From NCBI GenBank assembly GCA_022496185.1, contig WTXG01000041.1, forward strand, positions 124,001 through 188,000: a DNA stretch of 64,000 bases. Direction: 5' to 3'. Position numbers and translations under genes: made by a program. Origin of the DNA: Multifurca ochricompacta (lineage: Eukaryota > Basidiomycota > Agaricomycetes > Russulales > Russulaceae). Below, one piece after another: positions 37,301-49,578 of the stretch. Below the pieces are notes generated by a model that was not told the origin of the DNA, did no database searches, and saw only the letters and a list, made by a program, of their open reading frames with translations. The stretch's first letter is position 1, and the number at the start of each line of letters is the position of its first letter.

Positions 37301-37612
37301 CGAATTTGCATTCCTCTCTGCGTGCCATGCGGCAGAATGGACTGATGAAGACATTCCCGATGAAGCGTTGCACCTCACGGCAGCGATGCAATACTGTGGC
37401 TTCCGAAGCGTCGTGGGCACGCTGTGGGCAATGGCCGACCAAGATGGGCAGGACATTTCTGAACACTTTATAAGCGTATGTTAGCTGTGGAGCAACGGAG
37501 CGTGCCCATTGGTGAGAGATCGGCAAGAGCACTTTGCGATTCTGTGCGGGAGCTGAGGAAGAAGGGAGTGACACTCGAGCGCTGGGTTAATTTTGTCCAC
37601 TATGGCGCATGA
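34347..37612 (+). CDS. TPR-CHAT protein, copy 1 (frame-disrupted)
   Basis: Caspase-like CHAT protease preceded by a long helical TPR-like array, a type linked to regulated cell death and proteolytic signalling. A mini-exon (ATG CAA G, 34347-34353) splices to an exon starting near 34437 that runs to the stop at 37612, about 1,060 residues if read through. The N-terminal two thirds are TPR-like units (SLEEAVNYARAAISSCPPGH, YLDESIKCCRDALELCP, SLEKAVESLEQGRALLW). The CHAT part has FCSLPLHAAGP, then HFACHG with the catalytic His and LSACHAAEWTDE with the catalytic Cys, then GFRSVVGTLWAMAD. Compared with copy 2, single bases are missing near 34893, 37088 (G run), 37170 and 37470 (T run). Errors or early decay; I cannot separate these. 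Confidence 0.78.
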
Positions 37613-39298
37613 AGAAGATGTTTATTTCCTCGTTCCAGTGGCTTTTTATGACCCCTTTTTTTGCGATCTAGTGTTAATGTTAGTGTTTCTGTAAAGGTTC
37701 CTGTGGGTCACGAAGGCGCAATATGTGCCCATCACTCTTTTTCCTAGACCCCTCCGTTATCCCTTCCCGTTTCCCTAGGTTGTTCTCGCGAACAACACCA
37801 GGCAACCGAGCAACTGGACAACTCCTCGGAACCCAATGATCTCCCACGCAATACGGCCTACCGACTATAACAGGCTCTGTCCTCCTCCACCAAACACAGT
37901 GGGTAGAGCTGGAGTTTACCCAGCCCCACTCTCACTCTAACTTTAAAGGTCTAAGTCACAGACCATGACCATGGCAAGTATTAAGGGCGGTGTCACGACG
38001 AGTTACTATGAAGTCCTTTCATTTTGCAACTACACTACTGTAAGGATGGCTCGTGCGTTGAGCATGAAACTTACAAGCCCTGCCCTGAATTATCACACAT
38101 GCACATCCCGGGCGGCAAGCCCATTCATTCCTCTGTCAGCCACATCCCCGTCTTTATTGCCAGGTTCTCACCTCTCCGTCTACACCTTTTATTGCCTGGT
38201 TTTATCCCACTTGTCCCCTTTCATCCAAATTCATCCTCTTCTGCTTCATAACTAGGTCTCTCTGCAAGTATATAAGGGTACATACAATGCTTGTAGTAGA
38301 CCAGCCAGCGAGCCACAAACGGCATTTCTTTCTCTTTCTCTTTCTTTGCGTGCTAAAAAGAACTTCTCGATGACGTCCGCGCAAGGTCAAACGGAACCAG
38401 CAAGCAGCGGATATACCAGTTCAAGCATGATACACCCTCATTCGAAACCTAGTTATCTCAAGGGCTCCCTCTTCCCTTGCCCTCTCTCTCTTCGGGAACA
38501 CTTTGCTTCGCACTCACCGCGGATTGGATCTGTGCACTACAGTGACACTGGACACTGGTGCAATCAAGCACGGAGTGGGTGCGACCCCTCTTTCGATTTA
38601 AGAAGTTTAGCTTTGATATCGACAATGGCCTAGATGCGAGGTTTATTGTGCGCTCTGGTCATGTCAAGACAGTTTTCGTCACGCGTTTAATGGCTTCGGT
38701 TCTCACCTCAACTGTTACGGTCTATCAGGCCGTATCGCGTGCGAGATCGGAGAATTGGGTTCAGGGTTCGAGGGGAATGTTCAGTTGTTCAGGAGACTGG
38801 TGTTGTTCGCGGGATAATCCAATTCAGGGAAACGGGAAAGCACAGATTCGATTGTGTACCGAATTTACAAGAGCTCTTGTGTCAACTCATTATATGCTGA
38901 GGGATCTAGGAAAAAGAGTGATGGGCGCATATCAACCCTACAGTTCTTCGCTCTCCAAGCTGCGCCTCGCCCCCTTCCCGCCCCCCAACACGTTGCAAGT
39001 ATCCCAACCGCATGGTCTTCATAACTATGCGCCCTCCAACCTTCTCACCACCCCATTCCCACTCTACCAGGTTGCAAGTTACGACATTTCTGGCTAATCC
39101 ATGTAAGTTTCAAGCTCTTGTTATCACGCCAGGCACTACTAACAAAAGGGCTACAGCTGTTGCGAACATAAAGCTGCTCGTTTCCCCCCGTATAAACAGT
39201 GTCAGATTCTTTACCATTATTACCTTGCCTTTTGCTCCTAGTCGAAACTGTGAACGAATTAAACTCCCCAGACTCTTCCTTCCTGTCAGTGGTACAGC
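37613..39298. other. Intergenic between the CHAT paralogues
   Basis: About 1.7 kb. Contains one arm of the inverted dispersed repeat (38246-38478). The frames at 37965-38255 and 38346-38633 are short and show no domain. The last is directly downstream of the repeat, so a small repeat-associated gene is possible but unsupported. Confidence 0.45.
38246..38478 (+). repeat. Dispersed repeat, inverted copy at about 24310-24540
   Basis: Plus-orientation copy of the repeat described at 24310-24540. Matching landmarks include TAGGTCTCTCTGCAAGTATA, ACATACAATGCTTGTAGTAG and GGTCAAACGGAACCAG. Confidence 0.75.
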
Positions 39299-42200
39299 AT
39301 GACAGGTGCGTTCCCTTTTCAACTCACGACTCATTGCGACTACTTACAATACGAATATTTCGTATAGGGACCCATGATATACTTCTGGATGTCAGTACCA
39401 AAATTGAGCTCGCTCAGAAGGCCCTCGCTTTATTTTCCCGACCGCATCCCCTCCGCCCTTGTGTGCTTGCTGCCCTGGGCACAGCATTGTTCTACCGTTA
39501 TTTGATTTCCCGTCAGGGGGGTGACTTGTGCGCTCTCATTCCCGTCCTCACAGAAGCCCTCCTCCTCCCGCGACTCCCAGCGGCCACCGCTTTCTTTCCA
39601 ACCATCAATATATTCTACAAACTAGCGTGTTCCCTAGCATTCCGATTTGAGCTTTGTGGTAATCCCGAAGACGATCAATTGGCGGTCAAGTTCTACCGCT
39701 ATATCCTGGCGCTTCCATCTGAAGTCCTCACAGAAATTAGCCCTCTAGAGGTTTTAAATAATCTCGCGATTCTGCTGGCCCATAAAATACAATCGGGGAC
39801 AGAGGTCCGGCCAGACTATGCCGAAGAGATAATAGGCTATCTTCAGAAATTCGTTGCCCTAGACCCTTTAAGCGAGCACGTCAGATCCATCGCTAAAAGT
39901 GTAGGAATTATCCTCCTGGCTCGTCTCACTCAATATGGTTCAGGAGAGGAATGCGAACAAGCACTTGATCTTTTCGCCGAGGTGGAAGGGGCGTGTCCAT
40001 CCGAACGGTTTCCTGAATTCTACATCATCCAGGGGATAGCGTTCAGCACGCGCTTCCAGCAGACGAGTCTGTATGATCACTGTAGACAGGCAAACATACG
40101 GTACAACAAAGGTCTCATTTCTTTACCCCACGATCACGACCTACGTCCACTCGCATTGATGGGTATCGCGACTGTCCTCCATCACCAATTTACACATGAC
40201 AAACAACCGAATTCCCTTGAAGAATCCATTCGTTATTCCCGCTCTGCCCTGACGTCTTGTCCTTCCGGTCACCTTCTGCGTCCTGCGTGTCTCGCTCTCC
40301 TCGCTGGATCGCTAAGGCAGCGTTACGCGTTCTTCGGAAATGCGGAGTTTCTCCATGAAGCGGACACCTGTCTCGACGATGTTCTCAACCAGGAATTGAC
40401 AGAGCCTTTACGCGAAGTTGTGATGAACGTCATCGACGCATCGAATGACTTTATTGGAGGTTTCCGAAGAAACAATTCGCTGCAAGGGTTGATGGAGGAA
40501 ATGGAGCTCCAGCAGAAACGCCTTTCAAGGATACCTGCAGGGCATTCGGATCAGCTCGACGCTCTGCGGTGCCTTGCACTTGTTTGGGGGGCTAAATTTG
40601 ATTACACCCACGAGTTGGCCGATCTAGAAGAGGAGATCAAGTACCATGCCATGGCCCTTGCTGCCTCTCCGCCTGACCATTATGTTCAACGAATGTCGCT
40701 TTTCAGCCTCGGCAAGGCATTCCAAAAGCGGTTCTTGTGTGACAACAATAACAATGAAGTGCGTTATCTCGACGACTCGATCAAGTGTTGCCGGGATGCG
40801 CTCGAATTGTGTCCGCGCGGGCAGCTATCCCGTTTCGAAACCCTACACACACTAGCCGTTTCTCTGAGCATTCGCTCATTCATGCTCCCCCAAGGGGGGA
40901 CTTTGAAGAATCCATGACGGTGTTCCAGTCCGCATACGACGAAGAATACATCAATCCCCGAACGAGATATGAGATCGCGTGCCATTGGGCAGCTTGTGCG
41001 CGGGTGCGGCAGCACCATTCAACCTCACTCATATATGAGAGGGCCATCTCCTTGATGCAGAGTTCGTTGGCAGTTGGGCCAACTCTGGAAGTACAACACC
41101 GTCTTCTCAGAGGGATATGGGGAGCGCTCGCGCGGTACCATTGGACTGCGCTTCGTACTACATCGAGATGGGTTCTCTGGAAAAAGCAGTGGAAAGTCTC
41201 GAGCGAGGGCGGGCGTTACTCTGGTCGGAAATGCGTGGCCTTCGCACTTCGATGGATCAGCTCCGGGCGAGCGACAATGCGTCGTTGGCCGATCGGTTCA
41301 TGGTTATCAGTCAGGAATTGGAGAACATCACTACATCTAAGGAGGTGTTGGAATTGCAGTCACGTGGAGACGCACAACCGGATGATCACCACGGCCCTGA
41401 CGAATTTGGGGAGATCATGGCAAGAGTGCGCATGCTCGAGCGTGAGCGCGGGGAGATCGTCGACGAAATTAGAGCTCGGCCGGGTTTCAAGAACTTCTTG
41501 AAAGCCATACCTTTCAGAATCTTGCAGACCGCAGCCGCGTGCGGTCCTGTGATCATTATTAACCACTGCCGCTATCGCTGTGACATTCTTATCATACTAC
41601 GCGACTCCGCCCCAGCGCTCATTCCAACAGCTCATGATTTCTACGACCGAGCCGCCAAACTGAAAACCCACTTGATAGAAACACGCGCTGAATATGCACT
41701 AGAGTCGAAACATTATCAACGCGCTCTCCGGTTTGTGCTTCAAGAACTCTACGAGCTGGTCGGCCGTCCAGTCATTGAAAAGCTCCAGGAGCTCAAGATA
41801 GCTGAGGAGTCTAGAGTGTGGTGGTGTCCAACATCTGTATTTTGTTCTCTTCCTCTCCATGCTGCCGGGCCAATTGAATCGGAGGACGGAGGGAAACGGT
41901 ATTTTTCAGATGTATACATTTGTTCGTATACGCCAACACTTTCGGCCTTGATCGACTCTCGCAAGGGTATCACTCATACAGTAGAGCCGCCTTCAATACT
42001 GATTGTAGGGCAGCCTGATAGCACTCTGCCTGGTGTGAGAGGGGAAATTGAGGTGATTGCGAGACTAGCGAAGTCTGCGACTAGCCTCATCGGTGCAAGA
42101 GCGACAAGGGGAACGGTCACTGATAGTCTTCGTTATCACCGCATGGCGCATTTCGCGTGTCATGGGACGCTAGAGTTGGAAAGGCCGTTCGACACGGGAT

Positions 42201-42583
42201 TTCTCCTCCACGGGGAAGAACGCCTCACCCTACTCGATATTGTGCGTTCCCGACTATCCACAGCCGAGTTCACTTTGTTGTCGGTGTGCCACGCAGCGGA
42301 ATGGACGGATGAGCAGATCCCAGACGAAGCGCTGCACCTCACGGCAGCGATGCAATACTGTGGCTTCCGAAGCGTTGTGGGCACGCTATGGGCGATGGCT
42401 GACACGGACGGGCAGGACCTTTCAGAACACTTTTACAAGGTTATGTTCTCAGAGGGGATGCGGGACATGCCCATTGGTGAGAGATCGGCAAGAGCACTTT
42501 GTGGTGCTGTGCAGAGGCTGAGGAGGAAGAAGAAGGGTATGACGCTTGAGCGTTGGGTTAACTTTGTCCACTACGGAGCGTAG
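39299..42583 (+). CDS. TPR-CHAT protein, copy 2
   Basis: Paralogue of the gene 2 kb upstream, with the same layout. A mini-exon ATGACAG (39299-39305) splices over a GTGCGT...TATAG intron to 39368, and the rest is one long exon to 42583, about 1,090 residues. TPR-like units include SLEESIRYSRSALTSCPSGH and SLEKAVESLERGRALLW. The C-terminal CHAT domain is complete: HFACHG (His codon at 42161-42163), LSVCHAAEWTDEQIPDEALH (Cys codon at 42287-42289), GFRSVVGTLWAMADTDGQDL, and the end LERWVNFVHYGA. Two one-base losses relative to copy 1 shift the frame near 40895 (CAAGGGGGG) and near 41118. Likely a soluble cell-death or signalling protease whose TPR array senses a partner; the partner is unknown. 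Confidence 0.82.
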
Positions 42584-43039
42584 AGCGTACCATCGTTGTT
42601 CTGGTGACATGACGAGTTTCCGCATTCTGACCATTCCGGAATTAATTCAACCTTGGCATTACAATCCCCATCATCCCCACCAATATTACCCCGTGCTGGG
42701 GGTGGGTGAACGGGTAGTTGATTAATGCCGAGCCGAGATGAGTTTAACTTAATTTTAACTGCCTCGTGTATGTTCGTTTTCAATTGCGTGCCGTGCCGGA
42801 TACACTCGGCTAGGAGGTAGATTGTGAGCGGTGAGCATATCGTATGCTATGCGGCTATGCGAAAGTTCGCTATCTACATTCAACGTGTACATTGAATGTC
42901 ACACTAGAGATGATTGATAGGAAATTGCCGTCGACCCTAAATATGAAGAGAAAGAGTTGAATCCTTTGAATCCTTGAACTTGAACTCGAACTTGACCCCT
43001 TGACTTTTGGCACACGACCACCATCATCACTCATCACGA
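42584..43039. other. Intergenic between CHAT copy 2 and NAA30
   Basis: About 455 bases on the + strand: CHAT 3' UTR followed by the NAA30 promoter. A CTTGAACTTGAACTCGAACTTG direct-repeat run lies just before the NAA30 start, at about 42975-42996. No gene. Confidence 0.5.
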
Positions 43040-44195
43040 ATGGATACAATCACTTATCGCGCCTACAGCGGAGAGCACGAACTTCCCCACATCATCTCTC
43101 TCGTTCAGAGTGAACTTTCAGAGCCTTATGTCGTCTACACTTATCGTTACTTTCTTCACCAATGGTTCGTTTCATTTCATTCATACACTTTTTTCTATTT
43201 TATTTATCCCAGAAACCCAGAAACTAACACCATCCTTTATCTCTTCACCAGGCCTCACCTTTCCTTCCTCGTACGACAATATTCTTAAAGTCGCATATAC
43301 TTGCCTACAAAACGGCTAATAACTATATCATTAGGCATACGCTCAGGGCGTCCCCCACCCTGTCGGGGTTATTGTCTGCAAGCAATCCCCGCACCGTGAA
43401 CGTTATCTACGGGGATACATTGCCATGCTCAGTGTCGACAAGGGTTATCGCAAGCGCGGGATTGGTGTGTTCCCCTCATCCCCTTTCTTCTCTTCTTTCA
43501 GCTCACTATCTCCCCTACCCCGACAGCGTCCGCGCTTGTCCGCCATTCTATCAGAGTCATGCAAGCCAGTGGCGCACAGGAGGTAAGCTAGCCTCCCCCA
43601 CACCACGTTTACCTCCTACCTCTCTATACCCCTGACCCCACTCCTCGTGTTGTCCTTCCACTCCTCCCCCCCTCCGCACATTTTCTTGTCCCGGATCCGA
43701 TCCCTTCTCCCCCCCCTCCTTCCACCCTTTTTTTTTTGAGCTTCCATTCATCCTTTCACCTCTAACTGCTGCGCTTAACTGATAATAATTACCTTCTCCC
43801 TTCCATTATAGATCACACTCGAGACCGAGTTTGACAACGTGCCCGCACTCGCGCTATACACTTCACTCGGCTTTGTCCCGGAGAAACGTCTCCACCGGTT
43901 CTACCTGAACGGAAAGGACGCGTTCCGCCTCGTGCTCCCGCTCTCCGGTGCTGATGACGGATCAGGAGTGCCAGGAAAGTCGCTCTCTGCGTTGCAATCT
44001 CGAGGCGATCAGATAGAGGAAGCCGCGACATCCTCCTCGTCCTCGTCCACAGAGGAGGACGAGGACGACGATGATTATGCGGAGGATACGGGGAAGCTCG
44101 TGCGACTGCGTCGCCGCGTCGCCGCATTGCGCGCCTGTCGTATGATTACGGTCTGGCCATCTGAGGACGATGAGGACCGCGTATCGGGCCGCTGA
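43040..44195 (+). CDS. NAA30: N-alpha-acetyltransferase 30, NatC catalytic subunit
   Basis: GNAT enzyme that transfers acetyl from acetyl-CoA to the N-termini of nascent proteins starting with Met plus a hydrophobic residue; works on ribosomes in the NatC complex (yeast Mak3). Five exons, 43040-43164, 43252-43270, 43335-43464, 43527-43582 and 43812-44195, give 237 residues with every phase consistent. Motifs: [54 protein letters not shown], the acetyl-CoA loop [27 protein letters not shown] and [16 protein letters not shown]. An acidic, Ser-rich tail follows the catalytic domain. The second exon is only 19 nt. The gene is intact. Confidence 0.95.
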
Positions 44196-45335
44196 GAGCT
44201 ATGGCTGAACTTATGCGGGCTTCGCTTCGTCTTGAGGGGGAGGGGGAATGGCTTCCCTCCTGACATCAGCCCACTCGCCTTCTCCCTTGTTCCATTTTGT
44301 CTCCCCTACCAACTTACCTGTCGGGGGGTTGGCATCACATACCCCTATTCCTTCCACATAGTTGTTGCATATTGTGCGTGTTGTAGTTTACCTTTTTTTT
44401 TTTTTTTGCCTTGAGGCATACCCTCTCAATCTTTCCTTCTCACTCCTCACTCCTCCTGCGTCCGTCCGAACCCCCTAATTATTTTGTAGCTCATCCCCAA
44501 TTCCCCTTCTCTGCCTCGTTGTACATAATCCCCGTAGGCCACGTCAGGCCACGTCGCTGTAACCCATACATTATCGTACGTACGATACTGTACGTATCGT
44601 TCTACATTATCTTCTGTTCTGCCTTTTCTTCCGCTTCTTACATAATATATTACCAATGCGGGCAATGGCCCATGCCATGACCCTTTTCTTTTTATTAAAC
44701 AAAAGAAAAGGAAAGGACACAAAGGAGAAGCGGGATTGGTTGGTTGGTTGGTCTTGGAGGTTGCCACTGCTACTGCTTCAATTATTATTTGTTGTCCTGT
44801 CCTGTTACTAGTTGGCGAGGAAACTTCAAACTTCTCAACTTCCCAGTTGGTTGAATACACACAATTTTGTTTAAGGGGGGGCGGGGGAGATTGGGAAAGG
44901 GAGCTCGATAATTCATCGATTTTGACTGACTCATGGTGGGGCGTGATGGGTGATGGGTGATGGGTAATGGTTTACATTACATCTCTTTTTCTTTAGTCAC
45001 TCTCGCGCACTAGTGCGCTTGCAACAACCTTAATTCTATCATTGAGAATTGATATAAAAATGAAAAACGGGGGGAAGGGGGGGATCTATAGGATTTAGAT
45101 TTACTCAGGACGAGCAAGCAAAAAGTGACGGCAGCGTGCGTTGTGGAAAAGGTGGGGGGGGGGGGGATAAAGTAAAAAAAAAAAAGGAAAAATTTGGGTT
45201 TTAAAGCTTAAAGCTCACTTTGTGCCTCGTCGATGCAAGAGGCAAGCTTTAAGCCCCTGCGCCCTCCCCTTCCCCTCCCCTCCCCCTCCTCTTCCTCTCC
45301 TCCCTTCCCTCTCTCACTCGCTTTACATAAAAAAT
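44196..45335. other. Convergent intergenic region, NAA30 / QCR2
   Basis: About 1.1 kb between two gene ends. It has poly-T at 44392-44407, poly-G and poly-A near 45150-45185 and pyrimidine tracts near 45260-45310. No gene or RNA supported. Confidence 0.5.
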
Positions 45336-47128
45336 TTAAGCGTTGAGCCCAATTTCATCCGCATACGGCAGTACATGCAAGTCGCCAACCGCGACGAACG
45401 TAGGCTTACTCTTGATAAGATCACCCGCAACCTACGAAAAAGAAAAAAAATCAAAAATTTACAAAATAGTTAACAACCGCAACATCATGCGCGATGTTCA
45501 CTTACCTGAGAAAGAGCAGTACCACTAACACCCTGCACGCCATCTAATGCCGACTGCACAGTCGCCACTTCGCCCTTCAGTACCTTCGGCCCGAACACGC
45601 CGACGTAACCCTCACGCGCCTCGACGCTCGTCGCCAATTGGAACTTGGCCCGTGCCACCGCACGCGCGAGCTCCTCCTTGCCTACCTTACCCGCCGCAGC
45701 GTCCTTAAACGCACTCACGACGGCCTTGGCACCTTCCTTTAGCGCGCCAGCGTCATTGCCTTCAAGTACGACACCGATGAGCGTCGCATCTGTGTACGGG
45801 AGGAGCACACTGCGAGCATGAACGCCTGCGGGGATCGCGGGCGCGAGTGGCGCTGCGCTGGAGGCCCATTTAAGAGCTGGGGCTGGGTTCAAGTGTGCAG
45901 CGAGTGCGTGCAACGCGTGGACAGACGTTGACGCCGTACTACCAAAGCCGACGAAAATGGTCTGAGGACCATGCGCTGCCGCGACGCGGGCCGAACCTCC
46001 ATGATAAGTCGTAGCAGGCACTGCAGGAGTGGCTGGAACAGCTGACGCGGAGGCGGTCTTGTGAGCGGAGAAGGCATCCTCGAAGAGCTTGGCGAGCGAC
46101 TCGGTGGAGATGCCTGTTCCGAGGATAGCAACGTTACTTGGGTTGCCGACGGCCCGTGTGTGTAATTCCCGGACGTCCTCTGCTGTGATATTACCGGTGG
46201 CCTGGGTGTCCGCATAGAGTGAGTAGCCGAGGCCGTTGCGGAAAGCGAGCGCGTGGGCGACCTCGAGAGCGTGGGTCGGAGCTGATTGACCGGCGGCACT
46301 GGATTCCGAATGGACGGCGGGGAAAACATATTCGTTAAGTTCGTGACGAGTGAACTTGGGCGAGGCGATGAAAGAAGCAAGGACGTCAACAAAATAAGCC
46401 CTGGTCATCAATTATGTGTGAGTGTAGATGAGCATCTTGAAAGCGAGTACGCACTCGTCGCCACGGAGGAACTCGGCTGTGAGCGCTAAGTGCTCACGGG
46501 AGAGTGATGAGGAGAGGACACCGCCGTAGAGCTCTGCTTCACGAACGGTACCAAGCGCAGACCTTGTCCCAGTGCTCTGAAGAAAAAAGAAAAGAAAATA
46601 AGTAATAAATTCGATCAAACGATGACACGGTGACGGGACAGGTGTGAGATAATGAACAGCCAGCGCAGCTGCTGGCAGTTAATGTCGGGGCCGAGTCAGT
46701 TCACCAAGGAATTATCTGCAGTAAGGGTTCTCCAAATATTATCCACCTCACGAACGCTTCAAAGACGCACAATGGATCATGCATGACCCACGCACATGGC
46801 CGTAGGTATCAAGACAAATGGATACGCGTGTGCAAACCCCACTCATGTCAATGATATGAGCAGCAGCAGTAGAGAATAAAACTGGCAATAACAGGCACTT
46901 GTGAACTATAGGGAATGGACCACACACCTTGAAAGCAAAGTTAGAGAGGGTGTGTGCAACTCCGGGTTTGGACTCGTATCGGCTGCCTGCCTTGAGTAAC
47001 ACGGTGACACTGGATGTTGGTTGACCATTGTCGACTGCAGAAACCTTGAAACCTTTTGAAGCGTCGACTACGGTTGCGAAGCCACGCTTCGAGGAAGTAT
47101 AAGTGAGTAGACGAGTCGCTCTGAGCAT
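45336..47128 (-). CDS. QCR2: Ubiquinol-cytochrome c reductase core protein 2, mitochondrial
   Basis: Non-catalytic M16-peptidase-like core subunit of respiratory complex III in the inner mitochondrial membrane. Four exons, 47128-46928, 46577-46456, 46400-45506 and 45431-45336, give 437 residues, all in phase. The N-terminus (MLRATRLLTYTSSKRGFATV) is a basic amphipathic presequence. Next come VLLKAGSRYESKPGVAHTLS and NFAFK, then TRSALGTVREAELYGGVLSS, LTAEFLRGDE and AYFVDVLASFIASPKF. The C-terminal half has HNxxFVGF-like AAHGPQTIFVGFG. The end is VAVGDLHVLPYADEIGLNA. The zinc motif HxxEH is absent, as expected for this subunit. Intact, and 113 bp downstream of the SET5 stop on the same strand. 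Confidence 0.94.
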
Positions 47129-47241
47129 TTTCGTCTCGTCCTTTTTTTGTTGTTAACCCAATAATTTCGTGTTAAAGCAGCACCACATCACTTCTCTCGG
47201 GATTTTGCGAGACTGAGTTTGAATACTTTCATACTCCGACA

Positions 47242-48808
47242 TTACATGACGCCTAAACCTGCCTTGAGTTCCCTCTCTAAATCATTATTGGTTTTAACTT
47301 CCTTTTCTTTTTCCTTTTCTTCTTCCCTACATCGCTCACAATCACATTTTCCAAACCCCCAGCTCCTAGCTGCGAGCGTCGTTCATGCACACCTAGAGAT
47401 GGATCGACGTATGTAACAAGAAGTTCCTCACCAGCGGTAATGTTACGTTTTGCAACGATCGTGATTCGCGAAAGCGTCGTGCGCTGATCGAAGTGTCGAA
47501 CTGAGATATTGGGGCGACAACTATGGTTAAGGTGGGAATGTAATGTGTACAGACCCCCGTGTGCCTCAAGATCTTTGTCGAGTGGGGAAGGTTTAGAAGT
47601 AAATCAATTTAAAGAAAAAAGAATACAATCACCACGCACTGAGACTCATGCGTCCGAGCCCATGAAGGAAGCCATCGTAGGTGAACAGTGCATCCGCAAC
47701 GTCTTTCGGGGGCGGTCGTTTCAGCAGTTTCGCAAGCTTCTTTGTGAGGTGACATCCGGTGGCAAGACAAATGCCTGCACGAATGCTTTGTGAGCAGCCT
47801 GCCAAGTGGCACGATCCGGCTCGGCACCTTGCAGCCTTGGTGGGGAGTGGTGAAAAACCACACCGCATGAGAACAAACAACACAAGAAAAGAAGGAGAGG
47901 GGGGAACACCGCCACCCGCACAAAAAATAAAAACAAAACAAAACAAAACGTACCAGCTGCCCTGTGCGCGTTCTTCCATCCCAAGCTCAGCGAGCGCACG
48001 ATACACGCTCCAATCATCGCGCAGTGTATCCTCATTAGCTTGCTGCGCCGCAAGGAGCAACCTGGCGGTACATTGCGTGAGCGCGTGGATGGCCATCCAC
48101 GAGTGCTTCCGTGCGAACGCGAGAAGGGGTATGCTGCCCGGGTTCTGAGCCGGGCATACCAACGGGTGAGTGTTTTCGGACCGTTTGAGGCACAGTCGAT
48201 GGCAGAAGCGTACGGGACAAAGCGCGGAGGAACTGGACGCTGGACAGCTCATGACGAGAGAGGAGTCTGTGAGAGGGGTAGTACAGTAGCCGCACGCTCG
48301 AGATGCAACCTGGAGATCGTAGATATCCCTGCAACCATCACAATGTAAAAAAAAAAAGAGAATGCGAAGACATGACATGACATACGTACCACTCTGGCGC
48401 GATGATGAACGGATCTTCCTTCCACACGATTTGACCCTCCGATATTGGCTCTTTGCAACTAGGCCCTTTCCTTTCTGTTTATCGAAATAATTGACCTCGA
48501 CGGTTGTTGTCCATTTAGCAACGTCTAGGCCTTCGATGAGCGTGGATGATGGATACAAGTGCGCGCAGATCGAGTTGAAGAAGTGGCTTTTTGGTGTTGT
48601 TGTTGTTGTTGTTGCTGCGGTGACTGTAATATGAGGCCTTGGCGTTCAGTATACGTCTAAGACGCTTTTCGCTGACAGTCCACGTTGGGTTCTCCGAAAG
48701 CAGAAGGGTATGAAATTTGGCTATGCCGAGCGAGGGGTGATCTTTCTTGAGGGACACAACAGCGGATTTGAGATACTCTTCAGGAGGCGAGATTAGTGAT
48801 GTGGACAT
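47242..48808 (-). CDS. SET5: SET5-type protein lysine methyltransferase (frame-disrupted)
   Basis: SET-domain enzyme with an inserted MYND-like zinc region; yeast Set5 methylates histone H4. The start ATG is at 48808 (48832 is in frame too) and the stop at 47242. In order I see LKKDHPSLGIAKFHTLLLSE, TPKSHFFNSI, LDVAKWTTTVEVNYFDKQKG, EGQIVWKEDPFIIAPEW, the zinc segment (RACGYCTTPL, CHRLCLKRS, HPLVCPAQNP), KLAKLLKRPPPKDVADALF, GFLHGLGRMSL, the SET core LNHSCRPNISVRHFD and ELLVTYVDP, SWGFGKCDCERC as post-SET cysteines, and a C-terminus LERELKAGLGVM. At least four one-base losses break the frame (near 48600, 48455, 47755 and 47365). The preserved motifs argue for sequence error. Confidence 0.82.
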
Positions 48809-48832
48809 GGTGTATGGTTTTAGGTCGCTCAC

Positions 48833-49578
48833 GGCTCACGGAAGGGGTGTGTTAATGTTAATTGAACTGTTACATCTTCTCTTCTCCCTCACATCGACAT
48901 GGATTACAAGTGAGCAATGGCCACGTGATACGTTTATCTATATCATCTATCTGCAGCATCACGTGTTACACTGTCGCGGACACGCGGACATGTGGATGAC
49001 TGGTCACCGATATTCCATCCGGCAAGGGATGGATATCTTCATTTCACCTCTCTTTACTAATGAATGATGACATCTCGCGTCGACATCTCGCGCGTCGTTA
49101 TAGCGGGGCTCACAATCAGGGTTGATCCTGCCCCCCGAATTCCGAAATGACGCTCCCGAGAAGATCGACACCAACCCGAGCCCCTCCGCGCCCCCATACG
49201 GGTCACGGGACCAGAGGAGTTTGCTGACCGCGATTATTAGTCAGTCGAGTTGCAATCGCGTGACCGTCAAAGAGTTATTCCGATTTTGACCGGGTCAGCG
49301 GTGTGAGGCCAAGGGACACCTGTGCATAGCATAACTCAGCAAACGGGCATATGGGCATGGGCCATACATAGCATATTCTAACTTCCATATTTCCTTATGT
49401 TTCTACCCGAGCGAGAGAGCGAGGCGGCGGAGAAACAGACTTATTTGGCCGATCCACAAAACGTATAAAGGGGCTCTCGATGATCGCGATGTTTTATTAT
49501 CTATCCAGCTCGACAACACTCTTACACTTACAACCACAACCGCTTAACCCATTTTTCTTTCCTTAAACTCGAAAAAAT
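48833..49578. promoter_or_regulatory. Divergent intergenic region, SET5 / GST-like
   Basis: About 750 bases between two divergent starts, so it holds both promoters. A TATAAAG-like box (GTATAAAGG) lies at about 49460-49468, roughly 110 bases before the GST-like ATG, with CT-rich leader sequence after it. Otherwise nothing specific. Confidence 0.5.

Noticed and set aside
38346..38633. 95-codon frame after the dispersed repeat
   Set aside because: Sits partly inside the repeat, has no domain and no clear splicing.
45485..46411. Reading QCR2 as the processing-peptidase beta subunit
   Set aside because: No HxxEH zinc motif, and the C-terminus and the AELYGGVLSS region fit core protein 2.
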